Of a stretch of DNA of 64,000 bases, positions 25,938 through 34,598 are shown piece by piece. Numbering within the stretch: the first letter of the stretch is position 1; every line of letters begins with the position of its first letter. The notes under the pieces were generated by a model. That model had not been told where the DNA came from. It saw only the letters and a list, made by a program, of their open reading frames with translations, and made no database searches. The position numbers were made by a program, and so were the translations under genes. Source of the stretch: Prevotella merdae (GTDB lineage: Bacteria; Bacteroidota; Bacteroidia; Bacteroidales; Bacteroidaceae); assembly GCF_900290275.1 (NCBI RefSeq), contig NZ_LT985325.1:168589-232588 (forward strand), given 5' to 3'.

Positions 25938-26429
25938 TTATCCCTCAAATTCGGGCTTATCGTTCTTTTCCTCCTTCTTTACAGGAGCGTTGTGCTCGAA
26001 TACATCCATAATCTTTGTCTCGGCAATGTTTACGATGATGTAGTCGATGGCTGTCTTGCCCATAGCCTCGTCTATATTCTTAACGGCAGCATTGAATGTT
26101 GCGGCCTGTACCAGGAAGTTCACGGCCGAGCGCTTCTCCTTGGCTGTCTTCTCGTCGAGAGTGATAAAGGAGAGCTTAGCCTTGTACCAATGGTCGTCGT
26201 TGTCGTTGTCGCTGAAGAAAATCTCGCCATACGATGCTGGTGTGATGTTCTTCACCTCAAACTCGCCGCTTACGAACGGCTCCATTTCCTTGGTAATAGC
26301 CTCTTCTGCCTCGCCAAAGCTCAAAGCGTCTACAACATATAGCTCGTTAACCTTCTTCTGTCCTGCATCTTCGGTCTGGCGCTCGTAGCGTACTGTGGTT
26401 TCAAACCAGTTTGCTGTTCTTGATCTCAT
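25938..26429 (-). CDS. DUF4494 protein
   Basis: The 163-residue soluble protein begins MRSRTANWFETTVRYERQTE and has the conserved VDALSFGEAEEAITKEM segment of the Bacteroidetes family DUF4494. The tail from residue 147 is charged (KKEEKNDK) and probably disordered. Function is unknown. It has a possible promoter and precedes the PLP-homeostasis gene. Confidence 0.85.
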   Translation of the reverse strand: MRSRTANWFETTVRYERQTEDAGQKKVNELYVVDALSFGEAEEAITKEMEPFVSGEFEVKNITPASYGEIFFSDNDNDDHWYKAKLSFITLDEKTAKEKRSAVNFLVQAATFNAAVKNIDEAMGKTAIDYIIVNIAETKIMDVFEHNAPVKKEEKNDKPEFEG

Positions 26430-26470
26430 TTCTTTTCGTTTTATTATGTGTCTTTTTATTTTTCGGACAA

Positions 26471-26478
26471 CAAAAGTA
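26471..26478 (-). promoter_or_regulatory. -7 element of the DUF4494 gene
   Basis: The minus strand reads TACTTTTG 41 nt before the start; the -33 element is not recognisable. Confidence 0.4.
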
Positions 26479-26527
26479 ATAATTTATTCTGACATATTAT
26501 ACAGGTGGACGTACAAATATTGCTTTT

Positions 26528-27463
26528 TTAAGATTTGTCATTGTCTTGTGGTTCGGCATATTTGCCTTGCCACGAGTCCATACGCTTCATATAATTGACG
26601 AAGCGGTTGGCAAACTCATAGTTCTTTAGTCCCCACTTGGGCGCCACAAGCAGTTCTTTGGGCGATTGACTTACAAATCGTTCGAGCACCATATCGGGTC
26701 TCAGGCGCTCGATATAGCGTCGGCACAGGTCTATATACTCGTCGGCTGTGTATAGATTAAAGGGTTGGCGCTCGTATTCGGCAGCAAGCTGGGTGCCGCG
26801 TATTATCTGCAGTTGGTGCAGCTTTAGGATGTCTATGGGCAAGGCAGATATGATGTCGGCTTGGCGCACATTGTCTTCTGCCGACTCGTCAGGCAGTCCT
26901 AATATAATGTGTGCACCGGTCAGGATGCCTCGGTTATGTGTTTCTATTATGGCGCGGCGCGAACATTCGAAGTTGTGTCCGCGGTTTACACGGCGTAGGG
27001 TATCGTCGCTAACCGATTCGATGCCGTATTCCACTATCATGAATGTCTGCTGGTTGAGGCTTTCAAGATAGTTCAGTATCTCGTCTGACACGCAGTCTGG
27101 TCGTGTGCCAATCACTATTCCCACAACATCCTCTGCCGATAGAGCCTCCTCGTATCGGCGTTGCAGTGTGTCGAGTGTTGCATAAGTATTGGAGAAAGCT
27201 TGGAAGTAGGCCAGGTATTTCATGTCTGGATACTTGTGTCTGAAAAACTCCTTGCCTTCAGTTATTTGCTCGGTTATCGACTTGGAAGGCTGACAATAGG
27301 ATGGATTAAACGTGCGGTTGTCGCAGAAGGTGCATCCTCCGTGCGATATATGGCCGTCGCGGTTGGGGCAAGAAAAGCCTGCATCTATGGAGATTTTCTG
27401 TACGCGAAACGGAAATTGGCGTCTCATCCATGCTCCGTAGTCGTTGTATATCTGGTGTGGCAT
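26528..27463 (-). CDS. TIGR01212-type radical SAM protein (YhcC-like)
   Basis: The 311-residue protein has the radical SAM cluster cysteines in CPNRDGHISHGGCTFC (Cys32, Cys44, Cys47), an elongated spacing typical of the YhcC/YtqA family. IGTRPDCVSDEIL, VEYGIESVSDDTLRRVNRGH and GAHIILGLPDE are further family motifs. The reaction is not established; the family is often proposed to act in RNA modification. It is divergent from the phosphatase gene. Confidence 0.9.
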   Translation of the reverse strand: MPHQIYNDYGAWMRRQFPFRVQKISIDAGFSCPNRDGHISHGGCTFCDNRTFNPSYCQPSKSITEQITEGKEFFRHKYPDMKYLAYFQAFSNTYATLDTLQRRYEEALSAEDVVGIVIGTRPDCVSDEILNYLESLNQQTFMIVEYGIESVSDDTLRRVNRGHNFECSRRAIIETHNRGILTGAHIILGLPDESAEDNVRQADIISALPIDILKLHQLQIIRGTQLAAEYERQPFNLYTADEYIDLCRRYIERLRPDMVLERFVSQSPKELLVAPKWGLKNYEFANRFVNYMKRMDSWQGKYAEPQDNDKS

Positions 27464-27561
27464 AATTGGTATGGGTTGGATTGTAAGTGTAAAGTTACGA
27501 ACAAAAGTCGGTTGTACGAAGAAAAAGCCGTAAAGAAATGCCGAAATAGGGGATTTTTGGC

Positions 27562-27569
27562 TATATTTG
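27562..27569 (+). promoter_or_regulatory. -7 element of the phosphatase gene
   Basis: TATATTTG matches TAnnTTTG and lies 28 nt before the ATG. No -33 TTTG is seen. Confidence 0.45.
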
Positions 27570-27597
27570 TACAGCTAAAACTTAAACGAAAATAAAT

Positions 27598-28074
27598 ATG
27601 GAAAAGAAAAAGAAACACTCACTCCTTTTTATATGTCTTGGCAATATATGCCGTTCGCCGGCTGCTGAGGGCGTGATGAAGGCAAAAGTGCATGCCGCAG
27701 GACTTGATGCTGATTACTTTATTGATTCGGCTGGTATAGGCGATTGGCATGTTGGTCAGCTGCCAGACAGTAGAATGCGTGAGCGTGCATCGCTACGTGG
27801 CTATCGTCTTAACAGTAGAGCGCGTCAGATACGTGTAGAGGATTTTGACGACTTTGATATGTTGCTTGTTATGGATCGTGACAATTACCGCATCGTAACA
27901 TCTAAGGCTCCTAACGACGAGGCACGTAAGAAGGTGTGTATGCTTACCGATTATCTGTCAATTCATAAAGGTACCGATGTGGTGCCTGATCCTTATTATG
28001 GCGACCTATCCGACTTCGACTATGCGCTTGACCTTATAGAGGATGCGTGTGAGGGTTTGCTCGAAATGTATTAA
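27598..28074 (+). CDS. low-molecular-weight protein tyrosine phosphatase
   Basis: The 158-residue enzyme has the active-site loop CLGNICRS (Cys13, Arg19) and the general acid Asp131 in VVPDPYYG. Such phosphatases remove phosphate from tyrosine and often control exopolysaccharide kinases. No kinase or capsule gene is adjacent, so the target is open. An arsenate reductase of the same fold is less likely, because the DPYYG motif is that of phosphatases. Confidence 0.93.
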   Translation: MEKKKKHSLLFICLGNICRSPAAEGVMKAKVHAAGLDADYFIDSAGIGDWHVGQLPDSRMRERASLRGYRLNSRARQIRVEDFDDFDMLLVMDRDNYRIVTSKAPNDEARKKVCMLTDYLSIHKGTDVVPDPYYGDLSDFDYALDLIEDACEGLLEMY

Positions 28075-28096
28075 TAGGGGTGTCTACAGTGCGCCA

Positions 28097-29656
28097 TTAC
28101 TTGCGTAGGAAGCAGTATTCGCGCACTGTGGCTCCTTGCTCGTCGGCAAGAAACTTTATGTAGCCTTGTTTGTTGATTGGGTCACCGCTTTCGGTAGCCA
28201 CAAGCTTGGTTCCATCTATAAGTTTCTGTCCGTTTACACTCACTGTGATGTTATCGCCATTCACGCTTATATTGGCGGTAGACCAGTCGCCAATAGTATC
28301 GTACTTGTGCCATTTGCTATCGCCTACAAGCTTAAGTCCCTTTTCTTTGTTAAACATAAGCACAGGCATAGAGCGTAGGCTAAGCGTTAGAGTGCCTTCT
28401 GATAGCCAGTCAAAAGCAAGGTTAAAGTCGGCCAGTTGGTCGTGTATAACCCAGAAGCCTCGTTTCTCCATACGTGTCACTTCGGTATGAGCCATATTGT
28501 ATCCGCCTTCGGCATGCCAGTTGTCTATTGCCGCAAGCACCTGATCGATGCGTGTGTCTACGTCCTTTTCGTCGTAGTGATGTATGTAAGACTGCTTGGC
28601 TGCATATAGCATAGCGCTTACCATACGTCCGGCATTGGCTTCGGGTTGATAGGCTATCAGCTCTGTGGTAGCTACAGCAAGCGCGTCGGCATATGCTTTG
28701 TTGCCATAGTATTTACGTAGATAGCTTATTGCCTGTGGACAATGTGTGTAGCCAAGAGCAACAATTATACGCTGGCGAATGTAATCGTCGGTTGTCAGTT
28801 CATCAGCATCACGCAGTAAAAGATACATTAAGTCACCGCTTGTTGCAGTGCGTTCGGCTGTAATAAGGAAACGTGCTATAATGGCATTGCGCTCGTCTCC
28901 TTGTTTTTTAGCTGCAAGCTTTATCAGCAAAGGCATGGCATCCTCAGGCTTATTGTCTATCAGTATTTTGTTTGCATCGTCTGTTGTCTTGCTTGCCACA
29001 TCGGCTATGACCTTGTCTAGACTTTCTGTCCAGAATGGCAGAGCTTCGGGTTTGGGTTTTGTTACAATTGCAACAGGCGTCTTCTTCTTTCCGGCATGTA
29101 TGTCGAGTATCTCCTTTACCTTGTTCTTTATGCCAGGTTGGGCGGCAGCAGCATCGGCTATTATGTCATCGATGTCGTTCATATTAAGAAGAATATTGTA
29201 TGCGGTAGGTGCAAGTTCTGGCACCTCAAGGTACATAGCTATATGCGCAGCGTCGCCTTTTTTGACACAACGTGCAAGTTGGTTCATAATGTGTAGCTGT
29301 ACGTTGGGTTCGTAGCTGCGGTCGAGAGCCTTCTTTAATCCACTTCTCACTATGTCGGTATAGCGTCGTCCGGTAGTGGTTTGGCTATAGTCTACAATAT
29401 GGTCTATAAGCTTAAGACATGCAGCCGACTGGCGTTTGTCGTCAGGATCGCCCATTCGGCTAAGCATTTCCACACTAACTTCGGCATTGTTGGCAAGCGA
29501 GTCAAGAACATCAACAGTTGGCTTGCGACCGATAAGTGTTATCTGTTTAACCGCTTCGGTAGACCATCGCTCTATGGTTCGGCGACTGGTTTGAGCATTG
29601 GCATTAATGGCAAAGAGTGCGAATAATAATATGCCGATAATAGTTATCTTGTTCAT
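28097..29656 (-). CDS. exported HEAT-like repeat protein
   Basis: The start at 29656 is chosen because MNKITIIGILLFALFAINANA is a signal peptide. The longer frame would run into the tRNA-Cys gene. The mature part of about 500 residues is helical with HEAT-like pairs (IVALGYTHCPQAISYLRKYYG). The C-terminal 120 residues look like a jelly-roll domain (ANISVNGDNITVSVNGQKL, YIKFLADEQGATVREY) as in DUF1080 glycan-binding or hydrolase proteins. It is periplasmic or surface-associated; no catalytic residues can be assigned. Confidence 0.7.
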   Translation of the reverse strand: MNKITIIGILLFALFAINANAQTSRRTIERWSTEAVKQITLIGRKPTVDVLDSLANNAEVSVEMLSRMGDPDDKRQSAACLKLIDHIVDYSQTTTGRRYTDIVRSGLKKALDRSYEPNVQLHIMNQLARCVKKGDAAHIAMYLEVPELAPTAYNILLNMNDIDDIIADAAAAQPGIKNKVKEILDIHAGKKKTPVAIVTKPKPEALPFWTESLDKVIADVASKTTDDANKILIDNKPEDAMPLLIKLAAKKQGDERNAIIARFLITAERTATSGDLMYLLLRDADELTTDDYIRQRIIVALGYTHCPQAISYLRKYYGNKAYADALAVATTELIAYQPEANAGRMVSAMLYAAKQSYIHHYDEKDVDTRIDQVLAAIDNWHAEGGYNMAHTEVTRMEKRGFWVIHDQLADFNLAFDWLSEGTLTLSLRSMPVLMFNKEKGLKLVGDSKWHKYDTIGDWSTANISVNGDNITVSVNGQKLIDGTKLVATESGDPINKQGYIKFLADEQGATVREYCFLRK

Positions 29657-29720
29657 CCCTTTAGTTGTTTGTCTTTTATATATATATTGCTGAGTTAGGG
29701 TAGGGGGCATTATACAATTA

Positions 29721-29750
29721 AAGCGGAAATTCCGTAAGGAATTTCCGCTT
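29721..29750 (-). terminator. tRNA-Cys terminator
   Basis: A perfect 13-bp stem (AAGCGGAAATTCC, 4-nt loop) lies 10 nt beyond the tRNA 3' end on the minus strand. Confidence 0.75.
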
Positions 29751-29759
29751 AGCTTAAAG

Positions 29760-29830
29760 AGGTACCTAGCAGAGTCGAACTGCTCTACACGGTTTTGCAG
29801 ACCGTTACCTAACCGATCGGCCAAGGTACC
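29760..29830 (-). tRNA. tRNA-Cys (GCA)
   Basis: Read on the minus strand the acceptor stem GGTACCT pairs with AGGTACC and the discriminator is U, as expected for tRNA-Cys. The anticodon stem ACGGT/ACCGT holds the loop CTGCAAA with anticodon GCA. The T arm contains GTTCGACTC. CCA is not encoded. It has its own promoter and terminator. Confidence 0.95.
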
Positions 29831-29902
29831 AAATTGCATTTATTATTGAAACATTCTGTCTTGTTGTTTGTTGCAAGTAGTGTTGTTTCTTAATTGCGAG
29901 TG

Positions 29903-29934
29903 CAAAGGTAGTATTATTTATTCAAACTACCAAA
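29903..29934 (-). promoter_or_regulatory. tRNA-Cys promoter
   Basis: On the minus strand TTTG (29931-29934), 20 nt, TACCTTTG (29903-29910). It touches the 3' end of the FeoB-associated protein gene. Confidence 0.65.
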
Positions 29935-29937
29935 TAT

Positions 29938-30141
29938 TTATGCGCCTTTTTCCTTAAAACATTCATATTTCTTTGTTTTAGGGTCTTTTTTAGCGTGTTT
30001 CTTCATCATTTGTTCCTTTATGGCGCATCCTTTGCATCCGTAGCATCCACTTTTCGACTCGCGAAATGTTTGTCTTATACGACGTATTGTGTATGCAATG
30101 GCAAGGAATAGGAGCAGGAAGACAATGGCGTATTGAATCAT
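29938..30141 (-). CDS. FeoB-associated Cys-rich membrane protein
   Basis: The 67-residue form starting MIQYAIVFLLLFLAIAYTI at 30141 fits the family better than a longer frame starting at 30183. It has one N-terminal membrane helix and a cytoplasmic tail with CYGCKGC, which could bind iron or zinc. Relatives usually accompany the ferrous iron transporter FeoB. No feoB or feoA gene is present in this window. Confidence 0.75.
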   Translation of the reverse strand: MIQYAIVFLLLFLAIAYTIRRIRQTFRESKSGCYGCKGCAIKEQMMKKHAKKDPKTKKYECFKEKGA

Positions 30142-30165
30142 AATGTATAAAATATAGGTTAAACG

Positions 30166-30196
30166 TAGGAGGTACGACTTCAAGCCGTACCTCCTA
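30166..30196 (-). terminator. glyA terminator, TAGGAGGTACG palindrome
   Basis: TAGGAGGTACG (30166-30176) pairs with 30186-30196 around a 9-nt loop, 29 nt beyond the glyA stop. The T run is weak. The same arm starts the large hairpin at 60318-60412. Confidence 0.65.
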
Positions 30197-30224
30197 TTAT
30201 ATATGTCGCCCTAAGGCGCCTTGT

Positions 30225-31505
30225 TTACCAAGCAAAGAGAGGATAGTTCTTCATCGTCTCGTTAACTTTCTGGCGAACGCGTGCTATTACAGCCTCGTCC
30301 TCAGGAGCATTGAGCACTTCTTCGATAAGTTCGGCAATAAGTACCATAAGATCTTCCTTTGCACCACGTGTTGTTATGGCAGGTGTACCAAGACGTATAC
30401 CAGATGTCTGGAATGCGCTGCGCGAATCGTAAGGCACCATATTCTTGTTAACAGTGATGTCGGCTGCAACAAGGGCGTTCTCGGCTACCTTACCTGTGAG
30501 GTCGGGATATTTAGAGCGCAAGTCTACAAGCATAGAATGGTTGTCGGTACCACCGCTAACTATGGTGAAACCACGCTTTATAAGCTCTTCGGCCAATACA
30601 CGCGCATTGGTTTGTACTTGCTTGGCCCATGTCTTGAACTCAGGCTTTAGTGCTTCGCCAAATGCAACTGCCTTGGCAGCGATAACATGCTCAAGTGGTC
30701 CGCCCTGCTGACCAGGGAACACTGCCGAGTTGAGCAACTGGCTCATCATCTTTGTAACTCCCTTCGGTGTCTTAAGACCCCAAGGATTCTCGAAATCCTT
30801 ACCCATGAGGATGATACCGCCACGTGGACCACGCAGAGTCTTGTGTGTTGTAGATGTCACAATATGTGCATACTTAACAGGATTGTCGAGCAATCCGGCA
30901 GCAATCAATCCGGCTGGGTGTGCCATATCTATCATCAGAAGAGCACCAACCTTATCGGCAATCTCGCGCATACGCTTGTAGTCCCACTCGCGGCTGTAAG
31001 CCGAACCACCACCAATAATAAGCTTAGGCTTATGCTCAATAGCAAGTTGCTCCATATGGTCGTAGTTTACACGTCCAGTCTCAGGGTCGAGGTCGTAGCC
31101 AATGGCATTATATAGAATGCCAGATGTGTTTACACTTGAGCCATGAGAAAGGTGACCGCCGTGAGCAAGGTTAAGTCCGAGGAATGTATCGCCTGGCTTA
31201 AGTACTGCCAACAGCACAGCAGCGTTGGCCTGTGCACCAGAGTGAGGCTGCACATTTGCATACTCTGCACCAAAGAGTTCCTTAATGCGCTCGATGGCAA
31301 GATTCTCTACTTCGTCCACAACTTGACAACCACCATAATAGCGTTTGCCAGGATAGCCTTCGGCATACTTGTTGGTAAGGTACGATCCCATTGCTTCCAT
31401 CACTTCGTCGCTGACAAAGTTCTCTGAGGCGATAAGTTCAATGCCTCTCAACTGACGCTGGTGTTCTTTCTCGATAAGGTCGAAAACTACTTGGTCTCTT
31501 TTCAT
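30225..31505 (-). CDS. glyA: serine hydroxymethyltransferase
   Basis: The 426-residue PLP enzyme interconverts serine and glycine and loads tetrahydrofolate with one-carbon units. Motifs include [23 protein letters not shown] and the PLP-lysine loop [13 protein letters not shown] (Lys222). Length and motifs are standard. It follows pyrB and pyrI by 45 nt on the same strand, so cotranscription with the pyrimidine genes is possible. Confidence 0.97.
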   Translation of the reverse strand: MKRDQVVFDLIEKEHQRQLRGIELIASENFVSDEVMEAMGSYLTNKYAEGYPGKRYYGGCQVVDEVENLAIERIKELFGAEYANVQPHSGAQANAAVLLAVLKPGDTFLGLNLAHGGHLSHGSSVNTSGILYNAIGYDLDPETGRVNYDHMEQLAIEHKPKLIIGGGSAYSREWDYKRMREIADKVGALLMIDMAHPAGLIAAGLLDNPVKYAHIVTSTTHKTLRGPRGGIILMGKDFENPWGLKTPKGVTKMMSQLLNSAVFPGQQGGPLEHVIAAKAVAFGEALKPEFKTWAKQVQTNARVLAEELIKRGFTIVSGGTDNHSMLVDLRSKYPDLTGKVAENALVAADITVNKNMVPYDSRSAFQTSGIRLGTPAITTRGAKEDLMVLIAELIEEVLNAPEDEAVIARVRQKVNETMKNYPLFAW

Positions 31506-31550
31506 ATTGCTTAGGGTTTTAAGGGTTTATATATAATAATGTAGAGAAGC

Positions 31551-32009
31551 TTATACCAATTCTACATTTTCTATGTATTGTTCCTTGTCGCAGTAGTGGC
31601 ACTTAAGTATGCCGTGCACCTTGTCTACCACGTTGAAAACGGTGTGCATTGGCTCGTTATTGGTAATGCATTTTGGGTTGTTGCACTTAACAATGCCGCG
31701 CAGTTCGTTAGGTGTTACTACGGTTTTCTTCTCAACAACCTCATAGTCTTTGATTATGTTGAGCACCACATTAGGCGCTACAACCGATAGACGTGATATT
31801 TCTTCATCTGTGAAGAACTTGTCCGACACCTTGATAATGCCCTTGCGTCCTATCTTGCTTGAAGGATAGTTGTAGCCAATGGTTACAGGATTCTCCAATG
31901 TTTGGAGTTTCAGAAGACTAACAACCTCATAAGTCTTCTCTGCTGGAATATGGTCGATAACGGTACCGTTCTTGATAGCGGCTACCAGTCGTTCTGTCTT
32001 GTTGTTCAT
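31551..32009 (-). CDS. pyrI: aspartate carbamoyltransferase regulatory subunit
   Basis: The 152-residue subunit binds allosteric nucleotides and links the catalytic trimers. The zinc site is visible as CNNPKCIT and CHYCDKEQ near the C-terminus. The N-terminal allosteric domain has the [10 protein letters not shown] segment. It lies 36 nt after pyrB in the same operon. Confidence 0.96.
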   Translation of the reverse strand: MNNKTERLVAAIKNGTVIDHIPAEKTYEVVSLLKLQTLENPVTIGYNYPSSKIGRKGIIKVSDKFFTDEEISRLSVVAPNVVLNIIKDYEVVEKKTVVTPNELRGIVKCNNPKCITNNEPMHTVFNVVDKVHGILKCHYCDKEQYIENVELV

Positions 32010-32045
32010 TTTTTTAGATTAATTGATATAATAAAATAAACATTA

Positions 32046-32990
32046 CTACTCAATGATGGTCTTGTCGTTCTTTACATCGTCGAGCGATATACCAAGAACG
32101 TCGCAGAAGATAGCCTCGCGAGCAAACAGACCATTGCCTGCCTGCTGAATGTAGTAAGCGTGCTGGCTCTCGTCAACATCGTATGCAATCTCGTTTACAC
32201 GAGGTAGCGGATGCATAATCTTCATGTTAGGCTTGGCCTTTGCAAGCATCTGGCGCTTTAGGATGTATACATTCTTTACGCGCTCGTATTCCATAAGGTC
32301 GGAGAAACGTTCCTTCTGCACGCGTGTCATATAGAGAATGTCGGCATCGGCAATGATGTCTTCGTTGAACTCGGTATGCTCAACATACTTGATACCATGG
32401 TTGCGGCAATATATTTTATATTCTTCCGGCATGGCAAGCTCTTTAGGAGCTATGAAGTGGAATGTAGGATTGAAGTGGCGCATTGCTGTGATGAGCGAGT
32501 GTACGGTACGTCCATACTTCAGGTCGCCTACAAGATAAATGTTGAGGTTGTCGAGGGTGCCTTGAGTCTTGTATATAGAGTAGAGGTCAAGGAGACACTG
32601 TGAAGGGTGCATGTGTGCACCATCGCCAGCATTGACGATAGGCACTGGAGCTACTTCGCTTGCATATTGAGCTGCTCCTTCTACATAGTGGCGCATAACG
32701 ATGACGTCGGCATAGTTGGAAACCATAAGCACTGTGTCCTTCAGTGTTTCGCCCTTAGAAACGCTCGAAGCCTTTGCGTCAGAGAAACCTATAACACGTG
32801 CGCCAAGACGATTGGCTGCTGTTTCAAAGCTAAGACGTGTACGTGTGGACGGCTCGAAGAAGAGAGTCGCTACCACTTTGCCTTTAAGAAGTTCGCGATT
32901 AGGATGCTTCTCAAATTCATGTGCCATTTCAAGGAGGTACATTATCTTCTCCTTTGAAAGGTCGGCGATTGTAACAAAATCGTGTCTCAT
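32046..32990 (-). CDS. pyrB: aspartate carbamoyltransferase catalytic subunit
   Basis: The 314-residue enzyme makes N-carbamoylaspartate, the first committed step of pyrimidine synthesis. The carbamoyl-phosphate loop is [26 protein letters not shown] and [10 protein letters not shown] are further signatures. Presence of pyrI means the enzyme is the allosteric class B type. Confidence 0.97.
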   Translation of the reverse strand: MRHDFVTIADLSKEKIMYLLEMAHEFEKHPNRELLKGKVVATLFFEPSTRTRLSFETAANRLGARVIGFSDAKASSVSKGETLKDTVLMVSNYADVIVMRHYVEGAAQYASEVAPVPIVNAGDGAHMHPSQCLLDLYSIYKTQGTLDNLNIYLVGDLKYGRTVHSLITAMRHFNPTFHFIAPKELAMPEEYKIYCRNHGIKYVEHTEFNEDIIADADILYMTRVQKERFSDLMEYERVKNVYILKRQMLAKAKPNMKIMHPLPRVNEIAYDVDESQHAYYIQQAGNGLFAREAIFCDVLGISLDDVKNDKTIIE

Positions 32991-33019
32991 TTGTTTATTT
33001 TAGAATTAATGGTTGTTGC

Positions 33020-33835
33020 TTATTTTCCTTGAAAATCCTTATACGAATGCTCAAGATCCAAATAGTGGAAGTTGTGCTGTCTTTGTTGCTCTAACGGTGG
33101 TATTGCCATATAGTTGCCATACTTATTGGATAGGTATGTGTTGTAGTCGGCCACACCGTTAAGCATTGTGTCCTCGAAGGTGTAGGGTGTAGGTGTTCCA
33201 AGTGTCGACTTTAGCAATGTGCCTTTGCTGCCATCATCATAGTCGGCAACCAGTCGGCACTTGTCGTAGTCGTATTTCTGTAGCAGAGTCTTGATATGTT
33301 CCTGAATCTGCTTCATGTTATATATCTTTCGGCACAGCAGTGGAAGCCATGAACTTGGTCCGTGACCGTGCTTGTATGGGTCGCGATGTATGAGGTAGAG
33401 CACACGCTTATAATACTCGTACTTGGCGAAATGCATCTTGCGTTTAAGCCAACCTTCGGGTGCACCGTCAATAGGAAACACATCGAGGTATATGCCACCT
33501 ATATATTTAAGGTGCATACGTTCGATAAGGGTTGTTGATGCATCCTGTATCTTACCAAATGGCAATGGATATTGATCGTCGTTCTCGGCACATACAAACT
33601 CGAATGGTTGCGGCAGCCACTGTTTTGCATTCTTTATAAGAAGATTGTAGTCGGCACGTGGCATAGCAATGTCAATATCGTCGTCCCATGGAATAAATCC
33701 CTTATGACGTATGGCGCCAATCATTGTACCTGCCCAGATATAGTAACGCAGGTTGTGCTCTTGGCATACCGAGTGCAGAGTCTTGGCAATGCGAAGTATA
33801 TGCTTGTGTACATCGTTGATGTTGTAATTCGCCAT
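33020..33835 (-). CDS. LicD family phosphotransferase
   Basis: The start at 33835 (MANYNINDVHKH) is preferred to a TTG 24 nt upstream. The 271-residue protein has the LicD signature GTMIGAIRHKGFIPWDDDID at about residues 36-55, with the metal-binding aspartates. LicD enzymes move a phospho-amine such as phosphocholine from a CDP donor to a sugar. The upstream LicC-like gene (33868) and the aminotransferase (34599) fit such a pathway. The acceptor glycan and the amine are not known. Confidence 0.9.
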   Translation of the reverse strand: MANYNINDVHKHILRIAKTLHSVCQEHNLRYYIWAGTMIGAIRHKGFIPWDDDIDIAMPRADYNLLIKNAKQWLPQPFEFVCAENDDQYPLPFGKIQDASTTLIERMHLKYIGGIYLDVFPIDGAPEGWLKRKMHFAKYEYYKRVLYLIHRDPYKHGHGPSSWLPLLCRKIYNMKQIQEHIKTLLQKYDYDKCRLVADYDDGSKGTLLKSTLGTPTPYTFEDTMLNGVADYNTYLSNKYGNYMAIPPLEQQRQHNFHYLDLEHSYKDFQGK

Positions 33836-33867
33836 ATTGCAATAGTTTCTGTTAGACAAGTTTTTTT

Positions 33868-34596
33868 TCAGATGAGGCTTGCTGGTATAAGCTCATTTGC
33901 CTGATTGAAGTCTTCTACGGTATCAAGCTCTATAGAGAAGAGGTCTGTGGTGTTGACGGCACGGAACTTGTGTCCCTGAGGTATAAGGCGCTCAAAGGCT
34001 CGCTCGTAGAATATGTCTACAAGTTTCTCGTTTTCTATCATCTGCTCAAGTTCGCTATATAGCGCCTTGCTGTATACTGCGTCAATCTTCTCTATGCCAA
34101 CCGACTCGCCCATTGCCTTTGCTATGTCGAGTGTCTTGCTTATCTCTGTCACCATACCGTCGGCTCCAGCTATAACCTTCATCTCTTCCTCGCCAAGCTT
34201 ATGTGTATTTACGGCAAGAGCAGTGCCTTCTGTTTGTGCTATGCGTGCAACAATAGCTGGGTCGAAGAGTATGTCGCTGTCTAGTAAAATGAAGTCTTCA
34301 GCATCGACACTTGGACGTGCCAGCCACAACGAGTATATGTTGTTGGTGGTTTGGTAGTCGTTGTTCTGTATGAAGGTGAGCTTCATGTCTGGATAATGAT
34401 TGGTGAGGAAGTTGCGTATCATCTCCTCGCGATAACCAGTAACAACAGTCAAATCGTTTATACCTATTGCTTTGATGCTGTCTACAGTACGCTCAAGCAA
34501 TGTGCGTGAGCCAACACTAAGCAGGCACTTAGGGCATTTATCGGTAAGCGGGCGAAGGCGCGAAGCCATACCAGCTGCAAGAATCACTGCTTTCAT
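33868..34596 (-). CDS. LicC-like nucleotidyltransferase
   Basis: The 242-residue enzyme starts MKAVILAAGMASRLRPLTDK, a sugar/choline-phosphate nucleotidyltransferase signature. The NDYQTTNNIYSLWLAR segment with the following DSD (metal-binding aspartates) is typical of CTP:phosphocholine cytidylyltransferases and relatives acting on phosphoethanolamine or aminoethylphosphonate. It is 2 nt after the aminotransferase gene. The product would be a CDP-amine for LicD. Confidence 0.8.
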   Translation of the reverse strand: MKAVILAAGMASRLRPLTDKCPKCLLSVGSRTLLERTVDSIKAIGINDLTVVTGYREEMIRNFLTNHYPDMKLTFIQNNDYQTTNNIYSLWLARPSVDAEDFILLDSDILFDPAIVARIAQTEGTALAVNTHKLGEEEMKVIAGADGMVTEISKTLDIAKAMGESVGIEKIDAVYSKALYSELEQMIENEKLVDIFYERAFERLIPQGHKFRAVNTTDLFSIELDTVEDFNQANELIPASLI

Positions 34597-34598
34597 CT

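Noticed and set aside
26748..27595. Plus-strand open frames opposite the radical SAM gene
   Set aside because: They have no motif or promoter and are explained by the codon pattern of the real gene on the minus strand.
29657..29839. N-terminal extension of the HEAT-like protein
   Set aside because: It would overlap the tRNA-Cys gene and place the clear signal peptide at residue 62.
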